The notes below the pieces were generated by a model that made no database searches, was not told where the DNA came from, and saw nothing but the letters and a program-made list of their open reading frames with translations. This document shows positions 33,788 through 41,162 of a DNA stretch of 41,162 nt, piece by piece. Every line of letters begins with the position of its first letter. The first letter of the stretch is position 1. A program made the position numbers and the translations under genes. The DNA lies in NCBI GenBank assembly GCA_041494805.1, contig JBGQBN010000037.1, positions 1 to 41,162 of the forward strand, written 5' to 3'. The stretch comes from JBGQBN01 sp041494805 (GTDB taxonomy: Bacteria > Acidobacteriota > Terriglobia > Terriglobales > Acidobacteriaceae).

Positions 33788-34887
33788 TTCCCCACCTTCG
33801 CCTCTTGATTGACCCAAGGAGCGATTTCCTGGATGAGCTCTTCATTCCACCGTGCACCCTCCGCCAGACGCTGCCGCAGGAGGACGAAATTTGCCTCTCG
33901 TTCGTTCTTCGTGCCGTAGTGGAAGGCGCGGAAACCGACGTTTGCCTCGGTCATCATGTTCAACGCCAACCAAGCCCGGTTCGACTCGCGGTTCCGGTCC
34001 CAATGTTCCAGCTTGTGCTTGCGCAGGCTTTCGAGGGTCTTGGTCAGGCAGTCGGGCATGGTGTACAGGATCCGCGTGCAAAGCTTCTCAACCGCATCGT
34101 CGAGCAGCGAGAAATCGGTGGTGGCCTTCGCCATCAGGGCTTTACCCTCTTGCTGTGCTACGCCCGTTTTCCATTCTCCCAGCACGACTCGACCGTACTC
34201 GTCGAGCATGCGGTCGGTTACGACCAAGGGATTGGGGATCCAATTCCCATCCAGCCTGAGCACTGGAACAATTTCGGTGAGCCCGCCCAGCCAATAGAAA
34301 CGGTGCGCACTCCAAGGCTGGCAGAGTGTGCCGCTATACATGGCCCGTTCGATTCCTACGAACAGCGGCAGAAAGTCAGTGCTGCCCCCGTCCGGTACGG
34401 AGCCGTGCTTGGGACCAGCCTGGCTGAAGACGGCAAGATCGCTCGCGATCGAAAAGTCGCATGCCATCCCGATCTCCTGGCCCCCGCCCACTCTTATCCC
34501 ATTGACGCGGCACACCACGGGCTTGTCGCATTGCAACACGGCTGTGACCATGTCGTTGAAGAGGCGCATGTATTGCCGATATTCTCCGGGGGCGCCGGCA
34601 TAGACCTCCGCATACTCACGAGTGTTGCCACCGGCGCAAAACGCGCGCGAGCCTGCGCCCGTCAACACGACGGTTACCGCTGCGCGGTCATTGCTGGCCT
34701 CGCGCAGGGCAAGGATGACCTCTTTAATCATCGTGGTCGTGTAGGCGTTCATCTCGGCAGGATTGTTCAGTGTGATCCAGACGTTGTGCAGTCCTTCGAC
34801 GGGCCTGCCTTCCGGGTCCAGAACCGGCCGGTGCTCTACGATGATTTCTCGTGGATTGAAGTCTTCGACAAGGTTGTGGTTTTTCAT
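33784..34887 (-). CDS. oah: 6-oxocyclohex-1-ene-1-carbonyl-CoA hydrolase
   Basis: 367 residues, the size of Oah/BamA rather than of ordinary crotonases (~260). It hydrates and opens the ring of 6-oxocyclohex-1-ene-1-carbonyl-CoA to 3-hydroxypimeloyl-CoA. Crotonase-fold blocks: ITLNNPAEMNAYTTTMIKEV, LTGAGSRAFCAGGNTREYAE, CRVNGIRVGGGQEIGMACDF and FSQAGPKHGSVPDGGSTDFL. The C-terminal extension WLALNMMTEANVGFRAFHYG is typical of this enzyme. GAGGA lies five bases before ATG 34887, with eight bases between the had stop and this start. The position next to had and bcr genes supports the assignment strongly. Confidence 0.92.
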   Translation of the reverse strand: MKNHNLVEDFNPREIIVEHRPVLDPEGRPVEGLHNVWITLNNPAEMNAYTTTMIKEVILALREASNDRAAVTVVLTGAGSRAFCAGGNTREYAEVYAGAPGEYRQYMRLFNDMVTAVLQCDKPVVCRVNGIRVGGGQEIGMACDFSIASDLAVFSQAGPKHGSVPDGGSTDFLPLFVGIERAMYSGTLCQPWSAHRFYWLGGLTEIVPVLRLDGNWIPNPLVVTDRMLDEYGRVVLGEWKTGVAQQEGKALMAKATTDFSLLDDAVEKLCTRILYTMPDCLTKTLESLRKHKLEHWDRNRESNRAWLALNMMTEANVGFRAFHYGTKNEREANFVLLRQRLAEGARWNEELIQEIAPWVNQEAKVGK

Positions 34888-34895
34888 AACGTTCC

Positions 34896-36020
34896 TCACT
34901 TGTTTGTTGGAACCAGGATCGCGCGGCGGCGGATCGCGCGCCGATGCACCGCCTCCAGTACTTCCGGAGCTTCGTCGAGCGAGTGCTCTTCAACATAAGG
35001 TCCCAGGGTGACTTTGCCGTCCAGCACCAGCGATAGTGCTCCCGGATACTGTTCTGACGGGCATCCCCAATTGCCTCGCGCGGTAGCGTCAAACGCCATC
35101 AGGTTGGAGAGGCGAATCTCTACCGGCCTGGGTGAGTAACCAACCACAGCGAGGTAGCCTCCGTGATCGATCAGTCCGAATGCCGTTGTTTGACCTGCGG
35201 TGGTTCCACTGGTTTCGAAAATCTTGAGTCCGATCCCACTCCGGCCGCTCTGCTTCACAAACGACCGAACCGCAGATTTCACATCCTTATCGCTCATCTG
35301 GCTCGCATCAAGGGTTAGAGAAGCTCCATGCGCCGCGGCCAGGTCCAGCCGCTCACGGTCAATATCAATGGCGACGACTGCCGCTCCCAGCGCGGCTGCG
35401 ATCTGTACCCCGAATCCCCCGATGCCGCCCGCGCCGGTGAATACGGCAACGTCGTTGGGGCTAAGTTGGGCTCGCCGAATCGCCTCGTAAGGAGTCGTGA
35501 CCGCATCCGCCACAACGGAGAGCGCGGCTAACCCGAGCCCATTCGGCAGCTTGTCCGGGACTGGGCAAAGACCACGTGCGGGGACGACTACGTGCGTAGC
35601 AAAACCGCCGTCGCCGTCGTTACCGGGCATGAATTGCTTGCGGCAGATGGTTGCGCGCCCCGCCTTACAGGCTGGACACTCGCCACAGGGAATCACTGCG
35701 GGAACAATCACTGTCGTTCCCTGCCAGTGAGCAACTCGCTCACCGGCCGCGACCACTCGACCAACGATTTCATGGCCGAGCACCAACGGAAGAGGATGCC
35801 GCGTAGGCACGCCATCGAATGCGTAGGCGATGTCGGTGTGGCAGACGCCGCAGCCCGCGACCTTCACCACTACCTGGTCTGGCTCCGGTGCCAGTGCGGG
35901 AAGTTCCTGCAGCTCGAGGCGTTGCCCAACACCCGTCAGCCTGAATCCGTAGGCTCCGTGGATCGCGTTTGAAGATCTTTCGTCGCTCCGGGTAACCGTT
36001 GTGTCAGTTGCAGAAGACAT
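34896..36020 (-). CDS. had: 6-hydroxycyclohex-1-ene-1-carbonyl-CoA dehydrogenase
   Basis: 374 residues, zinc-type medium-chain alcohol dehydrogenase. Catalytic zinc ligands lie in GCGVCHTDIAY and LVLGHEIVGRV; a structural zinc site lies in IPCGECPACKAGRATIC; the NAD motif is GAGGIGGFGVQIAAALG. In the benzoyl-CoA pathway Had oxidises 6-hydroxycyclohex-1-ene-1-carbonyl-CoA to the 6-oxo compound, which Oah then opens. The start ATG 36020 has GAGG upstream, with six bases after the bcrD stop. The N-terminal ~25 residues are polar and may be extra. Confidence 0.9.
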   Translation of the reverse strand: MSSATDTTVTRSDERSSNAIHGAYGFRLTGVGQRLELQELPALAPEPDQVVVKVAGCGVCHTDIAYAFDGVPTRHPLPLVLGHEIVGRVVAAGERVAHWQGTTVIVPAVIPCGECPACKAGRATICRKQFMPGNDGDGGFATHVVVPARGLCPVPDKLPNGLGLAALSVVADAVTTPYEAIRRAQLSPNDVAVFTGAGGIGGFGVQIAAALGAAVVAIDIDRERLDLAAAHGASLTLDASQMSDKDVKSAVRSFVKQSGRSGIGLKIFETSGTTAGQTTAFGLIDHGGYLAVVGYSPRPVEIRLSNLMAFDATARGNWGCPSEQYPGALSLVLDGKVTLGPYVEEHSLDEAPEVLEAVHRRAIRRRAILVPTNK

Positions 36021-36026
36021 AAGGCC

Positions 36027-36854
36027 TCACGAAACCTGTTGCATGCTGGCCAGGTTTTCTTTCATCGCCAGCCGCTTGTGCCCCAGCAGGGCCGCTCCCA
36101 GCGCACAGACGTAGTCGCAGTCGGGTGCAACATTAACTTTGGCGCCGAGCTTTTCTTGCAGGGCTTTCACAATGCCAGCCTGAAGTGCAACACCACCGAT
36201 GAGGGTAACTTCACCTTCCATGCCTACTCTCTTGAGCATGCCTACAGCGCGATCCGCCAGAGAGTCGTGAATTCCTCGCAGGATGTTCTCCACGCTCACA
36301 CCTGCACTCACGTGGTTGATGATTTCGCTTTCCGCCAGCACCGCGCAGACGCTGCTGATCGGCTGTGGGTTCGTGGCTTGCAGCGAGAGTCTACCGACGT
36401 CCTCAATAGAAATCTCGAGATACTTCGCCGCCCGCACAATGAACATTCCTGATCCGGCCGCACACTTGTCATTGGTTTTGAACGTGCGAACCTTGCCCGA
36501 TACGCCCATGGTAATCGCCCGCGTCGACTGGCCGCCGATGTCCAGCACGCAGCGGGAATTGGGAAACAGATAATGCGCGCCGCGTGCTCCGCTGGTGATC
36601 TCCGTGATTTGAATGTCGCGGAATCCGACCCCATACCGGCCGAATCCCGTGGTGGCGATATAGTGGATCCGATCTCTGCCAAGGCCTGCGTCGTCCAAGG
36701 CCGCCTGTAGCGCAGTTCGTGCGGCCTCTTCCATGTTGATGCCACTCTTTGCCCGGCCCTTGCCCAATACAGAAAAGTCGGGAGAATCGTTCTTTGCAAC
36801 TAGAACGGCCTTGGTGAAGCCACTCCCGCAATCAATGCCCGCTACCAGCCGCAT
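36027..36854 (-). CDS. bcrD: Benzoyl-CoA reductase activating subunit (BcrD/BadG/BzdQ type)
   Basis: 275 residues, ASKHA-fold ATPase of the BcrA/BadF family. ATP-binding IDCGSGFTKAVLV, then ATTGFGRYGVG, VLDIGGQSTRAI, and the [4Fe-4S] ligands Cys131 in NDKCAAGSG and Cys170 in SSVCAVLAESEI. It couples ATP hydrolysis to electron transfer onto the ring-reducing BC module. GGAGG seven bases before ATG 36854 fixes the start and gives a 23-base overlap with bcrA. Which of the two activase genes is A or D is assigned by order (C-B-A-D) only. Confidence 0.9.
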   Translation of the reverse strand: MRLVAGIDCGSGFTKAVLVAKNDSPDFSVLGKGRAKSGINMEEAARTALQAALDDAGLGRDRIHYIATTGFGRYGVGFRDIQITEITSGARGAHYLFPNSRCVLDIGGQSTRAITMGVSGKVRTFKTNDKCAAGSGMFIVRAAKYLEISIEDVGRLSLQATNPQPISSVCAVLAESEIINHVSAGVSVENILRGIHDSLADRAVGMLKRVGMEGEVTLIGGVALQAGIVKALQEKLGAKVNVAPDCDYVCALGAALLGHKRLAMKENLASMQQVS

Positions 36855-37671
36855 GTTCGGGCCTCCAGGTAGAGAATTCAAAACTCTGGTCCATTTTTTC
36901 CAGCGCAAACACAGCCGCGCCGATCGCTCCCATGAAGTGGGCGTCCGGACTGACTTGCATCTTGGTTCCAAGGACTTCCTCCAGCGCCCGCACCATACCG
37001 ATATTACGTGCCACACCGCCGGTCATGGTGATGTCCGGCTCGATCGGAACCCTGCGCGCGAGAGACAGCGTTCTTTTCGCAATCGCAAGGTGTACGCCGG
37101 CCATGATGTCTTCACCCTTCTTGCCCTGGGCGAGATAAGAGAGAATGTCCGACTCGACGAATACGGTGCATACAGTTGCGATTCTGACGGGCCGGGCGGC
37201 TCGCTGCGAGAGTGGCCCGATCTCGTCCAGTCCTATTCCCATCACGTCAGCTGCGTTGGCCAGAAAACGTCCGGTGCCGGCGGCGCACTTGTCGTTCATC
37301 ACGAAGTCGAGCACCTGGCCGTCGCTTCCCACGCTGATCGCTTTGGCATCCTGGCCTCCCATGTCGATCACCGTCCGGGTACTCGGGCAAACGAAGTGTG
37401 CGCCGCGCGCATGGCAACTGATCTCGGTCAACTGCGCATTTCCGAACGAGATGTTGTAGCGTCCATATCCTGTGCCCACTACGAATCCCACGTCAGTCGG
37501 CGGGATCTCAGCATTATGGCAAGCCAGCTGGAAGGCGTTTTCCGCTGCCTTCCGCACATTCGCTCCGGTATCCACCAGGGCCCGAGCCAGAATGGTTCTG
37601 CCCCCGTTCTCCGTCATCAGCACTGCCTTGGTCTGAGTGGAGCCCACGTCAACTCCGGCGGCAATTCTCAT
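36832..37671 (-). CDS. bcrA: Benzoyl-CoA reductase activating subunit (BcrA/BadF/BzdP type)
   Basis: 279 residues, ASKHA ATPase paralogous to the downstream subunit. N-terminal VDVGSTQTKAVL, GTGYGRYNISF, VIDMGGQDAKAI, cluster ligands Cys129 in NDKCAAGTG and Cys169 in ATVCTVFVESDI, and ITMTGGVARNIGMV. With BcrD it binds one shared [4Fe-4S] cluster. Both activase subunits are compact (~275-280 residues), closer in size to hydroxyacyl-CoA dehydratase activators than to the ~49-kDa BcrA of Thauera. GGAGGAG precedes ATG 37671. It lies 20 bases after bcrB. Confidence 0.9.
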   Translation of the reverse strand: MRIAAGVDVGSTQTKAVLMTENGGRTILARALVDTGANVRKAAENAFQLACHNAEIPPTDVGFVVGTGYGRYNISFGNAQLTEISCHARGAHFVCPSTRTVIDMGGQDAKAISVGSDGQVLDFVMNDKCAAGTGRFLANAADVMGIGLDEIGPLSQRAARPVRIATVCTVFVESDILSYLAQGKKGEDIMAGVHLAIAKRTLSLARRVPIEPDITMTGGVARNIGMVRALEEVLGTKMQVSPDAHFMGAIGAAVFALEKMDQSFEFSTWRPEHAAGSGH

Positions 37672-37691
37672 GAACAGCTCCTCCAGCCCTG

Positions 37692-38960
37692 CTAAACGGC
37701 CTTCGCGGTCAACTTGGAATGCTCCAGCGTCTCAAAAAACGCATCGATCCGGTTCCGGGTCTGCGCTTCGGCGAAATAGCGCGGGTCTTCCAGGTCCGAC
37801 TCGATGTAAAGCGTCGGGATCCCCAGCGTCTTCGTGACATAGTCGCGCATGTCTCCCTGCCCGGCTGAGAACAGACGGCAACTTTTTACAAAGTGAATGA
37901 CGAGCCCGTCCGCATTCCACTCCTCGAGATAGCGGCGAATCTGCTCGTAACGCTGCAGGTAATTCCGATTGGTGACGTTCTGAGACAGCATGTGCAGAGC
38001 CACGGACTCGAAGGGATGATCGGGATCGTGACGCGCACCAAACTCCCACAAGCCGCCAACCGTTGAATAAGTGGAGGCGACCGTGCACGCCTTCCACTTG
38101 GCGAACATGTCCCGGAAGGTGCGGAAATAGGGATACGGCGGAGGTCCCTCAATCACCAGGCGAAACTTTTCCTGGTCATACACCCCCTGGTGGGCGGCAA
38201 CCCTAGCCTGCATCTCCTCCAGCGCGGCGCTGAAAAACTCCACGCCTTCTGGCGTCGCCCGATACACATACAGCGGTCCCATCAGCGTGATGGCATCGAA
38301 GTAAGCATCAAACGGAGAAGGAGAGCGGCGAGCCAGGTGCTTGATTTGCGACCAGAGTTCTTCCACTTGCGCCGAACAGCGCACAGCCTCGACGAAGCGG
38401 TCATAATCAAATTTCCTGCCGGTGATCTGCTCCAGCAGCGTGACCACTTCTTTGAGCTGGCGAATGACGTAATCGATGTCAGCCTGGCTTGGATCTTGCT
38501 CGCGCAGAAAGGGCACATCGAGCACGTAGAGTTTGGAGCCCGTCAGCTCAGCCGTGTGTTCAAACCACTTCACGTAGGTGTTGCAACCGACGAAGTTGCA
38601 TAACACCAGGTCTGGCTTGGGTAGCTTGCCGCTGGTGGGCGTGATGCCTTTCAGGTAGCAGCCGATATCCGCCTTGACGTAGGCACAGCTATCGGGGGCA
38701 TACCCCATCTCTTCCGCGGCAAGGATCGGTTCCAGAGACTGGTGCCGGATGGCCAGTTGCAGCGCATTCACCTCGGGATAGATCGGAACAGCCCCAAAGG
38801 CCTCGAGTAACTCTATGCAGTTTCCGGAAATCATCAGCGAAGCTGTAGGCGGGGTGCCGGTTTCGGCGGCTTCGTTCAGGCGCTCGTACCACTTCAGCAT
38901 CAATTCTTTCTGCCTCTGATGAATGCTGCCGCGGTACTCGGTATGCTTCGCTTCGCCCAT
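37692..38960 (-). CDS. bcrB: Benzoyl-CoA reductase subunit B (BcrB/BadE/BzdO type)
   Basis: 422 residues, HgdB/BcrBC superfamily. Probable Fe-S ligands include the Cys residues in LVLCNFVGCNTYVKWFE and in HFVKSCRLFSAGQGDMRDY. Conserved context includes SGNCIELLEAFGAVPIYPEV near the N-terminus. With BcrC it forms the module that holds the [4Fe-4S] clusters and the benzoyl-CoA site. I start at ATG 38960 because the protein matches the family from MGEAKHTEYRGS on; the open frame extends upstream to 39035. It lies 49 bases after bcrC. Confidence 0.9.
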   Translation of the reverse strand: MGEAKHTEYRGSIHQRQKELMLKWYERLNEAAETGTPPTASLMISGNCIELLEAFGAVPIYPEVNALQLAIRHQSLEPILAAEEMGYAPDSCAYVKADIGCYLKGITPTSGKLPKPDLVLCNFVGCNTYVKWFEHTAELTGSKLYVLDVPFLREQDPSQADIDYVIRQLKEVVTLLEQITGRKFDYDRFVEAVRCSAQVEELWSQIKHLARRSPSPFDAYFDAITLMGPLYVYRATPEGVEFFSAALEEMQARVAAHQGVYDQEKFRLVIEGPPPYPYFRTFRDMFAKWKACTVASTYSTVGGLWEFGARHDPDHPFESVALHMLSQNVTNRNYLQRYEQIRRYLEEWNADGLVIHFVKSCRLFSAGQGDMRDYVTKTLGIPTLYIESDLEDPRYFAEAQTRNRIDAFFETLEHSKLTAKAV

Positions 38961-39009
38961 GTCGTCACCATCCTCTTTCCTGCTGTTGCCGAACAGACAA
39001 ACGCACCGG

Positions 39010-40167
39010 CTAGTCGAACACCAGCGATTCGACAAACGTTTCCACTTCCGTTCTCACCCGATCAAACGTGAACTGTTTCTCCTCGAATTCTAGAAGGAGA
39101 TGCGGCACGCCGAGTTTTTCCAGTTGTTTCTTGAACAGCACATAGTCGAAATAGGCGGGCTCGCAGAATTTTGCGATCAGGAAAAGGACAGCATCCGCCC
39201 GTGACCGTTTCACCTTGTCGACTAGGCCTTCCCAACGAGGTGCACGGAAATCGTGGCGCACTGAAGAGTACACAGAACGATTGACGTAGCTCTCCGCGAG
39301 CGCGTGCACAGGATCGCCGTCAACCGGAACGTCCTCTACAAACCAGCTCTGCCCGATGACAAAGTCATCGTCCACCAGGTAGCAACCTGCGTCCTCCACC
39401 AGTTTGATCAGATCGAGTGGCGGCTGCTCACAGAACGCGCCTTCCACCACGATCCGGATCGAATCTCTCGGCTTTCCAGATCTCTGTGGCAGTTGCTCCA
39501 GTGATTCTTCGAGGAGCGAGTTGTGTTCCTCCACCGGCATGAAGTTGCCGGCACGAACCAGCACGTAGGATTCCCAGGCCCGGAGCAAGTGCGGCATCTG
39601 TGCCCGAAACGTGTAGAGACTTCGGATCAGTTGCCGATTGCGGTTATATAGCGCGATCGCACGCTGTAAACCAGCGTCAGTGATCTGTTTGCCGCCGATG
39701 CGCTCCAGTTCCTGGATGAGCCGGCGGTATTCGCTGGTCAGAAAATCAACACTCGCCGTCGAACTCGGGTTGTGCGGCAGGTGAAGGAAGTCCACATAGA
39801 GATCAGGGAAATTGCGCTTCATCACGAAGCAAAGGTTGCGCGCAGAATCGCAAATGGAGCTAAAAAGAATACCGTCGAACACCTTGAGATGTTCCGTCAG
39901 CCCCAGCTCTAGCGTGGTCTTAATGATGGAACAGATGAAGGACCCGAAGCGGGCGTCGGCGTACTGAATGTCGAGGCGGTCGCCTCCTCCGTTCAGTCCG
40001 ACCGGCAGCATGTCCGCCGCATGGATGATCTCCGCCGGAGCATAGACGGGAAAATAGCCAATCACCTTGGAGTCTGGATGTTGATTTTTCCAGCGATGGA
40101 CGCGTTCGAAACTGAGGTCCGTGATCAGTTCCTGGCATTGTTCGAACGTTCGTTCAAACGTCAACAT
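39010..40167 (-). CDS. bcrC: Benzoyl-CoA reductase subunit C (BcrC/BadD/BzdN type)
   Basis: 385 residues, HgdB/BcrBC superfamily. The N-terminal block VIGYFPVYAPAEIIHAADML is shared with 2-hydroxyacyl-CoA dehydratases. Cys ligands are expected in LFSSICDSARNLCFVMKRNF and AKFCEPAYFDYVLFKKQL. It is the first gene of the operon, so its promoter lies in 40168-40467. The ATG at 40167 is preferred by homology although a Shine-Dalgarno is not obvious; a GTG at 40194 is in frame. Confidence 0.9.
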   Translation of the reverse strand: MLTFERTFEQCQELITDLSFERVHRWKNQHPDSKVIGYFPVYAPAEIIHAADMLPVGLNGGGDRLDIQYADARFGSFICSIIKTTLELGLTEHLKVFDGILFSSICDSARNLCFVMKRNFPDLYVDFLHLPHNPSSTASVDFLTSEYRRLIQELERIGGKQITDAGLQRAIALYNRNRQLIRSLYTFRAQMPHLLRAWESYVLVRAGNFMPVEEHNSLLEESLEQLPQRSGKPRDSIRIVVEGAFCEQPPLDLIKLVEDAGCYLVDDDFVIGQSWFVEDVPVDGDPVHALAESYVNRSVYSSVRHDFRAPRWEGLVDKVKRSRADAVLFLIAKFCEPAYFDYVLFKKQLEKLGVPHLLLEFEEKQFTFDRVRTEVETFVESLVFD

Positions 40168-40467
40168 GGCAACTATGATCGCAGCTGGCCCCACAGTGTC
40201 GCTGTGACCAGAATCACCATACCGTGTGATCTGAACAGGGTTCAGTGTTGGCGGATTGCCACCGGAACAGTGGTCTCACTCCATATTTCCCCGGGCGGGA
40301 TTTCTTCCGGTCCCAGTTGCTTGGTCGTGGTTCACGCAAACTCTTCAGATATCCGGGACGCTCCTGTTCTTGGTGGTCTGTTTTGGTCGCATGTAATAGT
40401 TTTGTAATGTGTACTCAGATCACAGCAAGGAACTCTGCCAAGAGATACGCTGCCACCAGGGGATCAT
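40168..40467. promoter_or_regulatory. Divergent promoter region of the bcr operon and the radical SAM gene, with dyads
   Basis: About 300 bases without a gene, between divergently transcribed units. Two dyads are visible: ATCAC/GTGAT within 40213-40230 and CTGAAC-AGG-GTTCAG (40231-40245). They are adjacent and could be operators for a regulator of anaerobic aromatic catabolism; no regulator gene lies in the window. I cannot place -35/-10 boxes with confidence. Confidence 0.4.
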
Positions 40468-41162
40468 ATGGAAATTCACCCAAAGAGAAGTCGCGCGCGC
40501 GTCCTGCTGAGCTCGGTTTTCGGGCCTTATGCGCAAGACGACGAATTCGGCAGCCGGTCCATCAACCCTATGGAGCTCTACCACAACCAGGTCACCCGCG
40601 TGCAAGGCAGTTTCTCGCTGCGCATGTTCCACCGCTCCTGGGGCATCATGATGATTCAGGCGAATATTTCGGCACCCTGCAGCGTGCTGGATTTCCCCAC
40701 GCGCGAAGCCTTCGCCCGCGAGTTAACCACGAACCGCTACGACATCGTTGGTATCTCTTCGATCATCGTGAATGTCCGCAAGGTCCGGGAGATGTGCCGA
40801 ATCGTGCGAGAACTATCACCGGGTTCGGTGATCGTGGTGGGCGGACATGTTGCTGCCATTCCGGGTGTGGAAGCGATGATCGACGCCGACCACATCGTGC
40901 GCGGCGAAGGCATCTCCTGGATGCGCCGCTATTTGGGCGAAGACGAGCACGCACCCATCCACCATCCCGCCATTGTCTCCGGTCTGCAGACGCGCCTCAT
41001 GGGAGTGCGCCTCCCGCAGCGCAAGGGCGGGACGGCAGCAACCATCATCCCGTCGGTGGGCTGCCCCATGGGGTGCAACTTCTGTACCACGTCTGCTTTT
41101 TTTGGCGGCAAAGGAAAGTTTGTCAACTTTTACGAGACCGGCGATGAACTGTTTGAAGTGAT
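40468..41162 (+). CDS. B12-binding-domain radical SAM protein, 5' part
   Basis: 231 codons are present; the gene runs off the window's right edge. ATG 40468 has AGGGG five bases upstream. After RVLLSSVFGPY a cobalamin-binding-like Rossmann domain is seen (about 75-165: YDIVGISSIIVNVRKVREM, VIVVGGHVAAIPG, DADHIVRGEG). The radical SAM [4Fe-4S] motif CPMGCNFC has Cys199, Cys203 and Cys206, followed by TTSAFFGGKGKF. Such enzymes do methylations, rearrangements or C-C bond chemistry on lipids, tetrapyrroles and natural products. It is divergent from the bcr operon, so a role linked to it is possible but unproven. Confidence 0.88.
   Translation, partial: MEIHPKRSRARVLLSSVFGPYAQDDEFGSRSINPMELYHNQVTRVQGSFSLRMFHRSWGIMMIQANISAPCSVLDFPTREAFARELTTNRYDIVGISSIIVNVRKVREMCRIVRELSPGSVIVVGGHVAAIPGVEAMIDADHIVRGEGISWMRRYLGEDEHAPIHHPAIVSGLQTRLMGVRLPQRKGGTAATIIPSVGCPMGCNFCTTSAFFGGKGKFVNFYETGDELFEV

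Noticed and set aside
33529..34998. A 489-codon open frame on the plus strand
   Set aside because: It lies antisense to oah and had, has no recognisable domains, and is a GC-rich shadow of the real genes.
36733..37695. A 320-codon plus-strand open frame
   Set aside because: Antisense to bcrA and bcrD, which have clear ATPase and cluster motifs; no coding features of its own.
40143..40152. Palindrome CGAACGTTCG, also found at 2284-2293
   Set aside because: One copy lies within the bcrC coding start and the other in an unrelated intergenic region; two copies of a 10-mer are not enough for a regulatory claim.
1..41162. CRISPR array, insertion sequence, rRNA or tRNA
   Set aside because: No regularly spaced direct repeats, transposase genes or recognisable structural RNA genes were seen on either strand.

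Overview
The window looks like chromosomal DNA from a GC-rich, diderm, non-pathogenic soil or sediment bacterium, most likely an Acidobacteriota (Terriglobia-like) genome. This is inferred, not proven. It rests on gene style: Ig-like repeat proteins with a transmembrane hairpin near the C-terminus, TonB-C proteins without a TonB system beside them, zinc-ribbon proteins with SnoaL-like or TPR domains, an XrtA-type ExeA ATPase paired with a CpsD-like protein, and type IV pilin genes of the FimT-PilV-PilW-PilX kind.

Layout. 1-4.7 kb: the 3' part of a BNR/Ig-like surface protein, then lhgO (L-2-hydroxyglutarate oxidase) and proC. 4.9-10.4 kb: a regulatory and exopolysaccharide block. Two paralogous LuxR-type regulators with degenerate receiver domains flank an ExeA-like ATPase and a CpsD-like P-loop protein, followed by a GAF-TM-TonB_C protein. 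10.6-16.3 kb: an MFS carboxylate-type transporter, UDP-glucose dehydrogenase plus UDP-glucuronate decarboxylase (UDP-xylose supply), a REC-PilZ-PilZ protein and a small membrane protein with a Cys/His-rich domain. 16.6-21.7 kb: a minor-pilin operon closed by a strong intrinsic terminator. 21.8-27.8 kb: an atypical GH35-like secreted protein, a DUF3179 membrane protein and a HAD phosphatase. 27.8-30.8 kb: a zinc-ribbon/His-rich/SnoaL-like protein, a TonB_C protein and a sorbosone/PQQ-type sugar dehydrogenase. 30.8-40.2 kb (minus strand): a catabolic operon for anaerobic aromatic-ring reduction. It reads bcrC-bcrB-bcrA-bcrD (class I ATP-dependent benzoyl-CoA reductase), had, oah, a 31-codon enoyl-CoA-hydratase remnant, an SDR, a zinc-ribbon TPR protein and a LeuA/homocitrate-synthase-like enzyme. 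40.5 kb to the end: a divergent B12-binding radical SAM protein, cut by the window edge.

The most striking observation is the DUF3179 gene at 25936-27150. Its frame is interrupted by one TGA (26434-26436), exactly where the family has the first Cys of its CPLC-like motif. The next codons read T-L-C-H-T-G. Fifteen bases after the TGA starts a GGTCT loop closed by a perfect 6-bp stem, the same loop sequence as the E. coli fdhF SECIS. This is best read as a selenoprotein with a Sec-x-x-Cys redox motif, not a broken gene.

The benzoyl-CoA reductase operon encodes ring reduction, the alcohol dehydrogenase step and hydrolytic ring opening. The dienoyl-CoA hydratase (dch) needed between them is not seen intact here. 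Only a short enoyl-CoA-hydratase-like C-terminal remnant sits between oah and the SDR.
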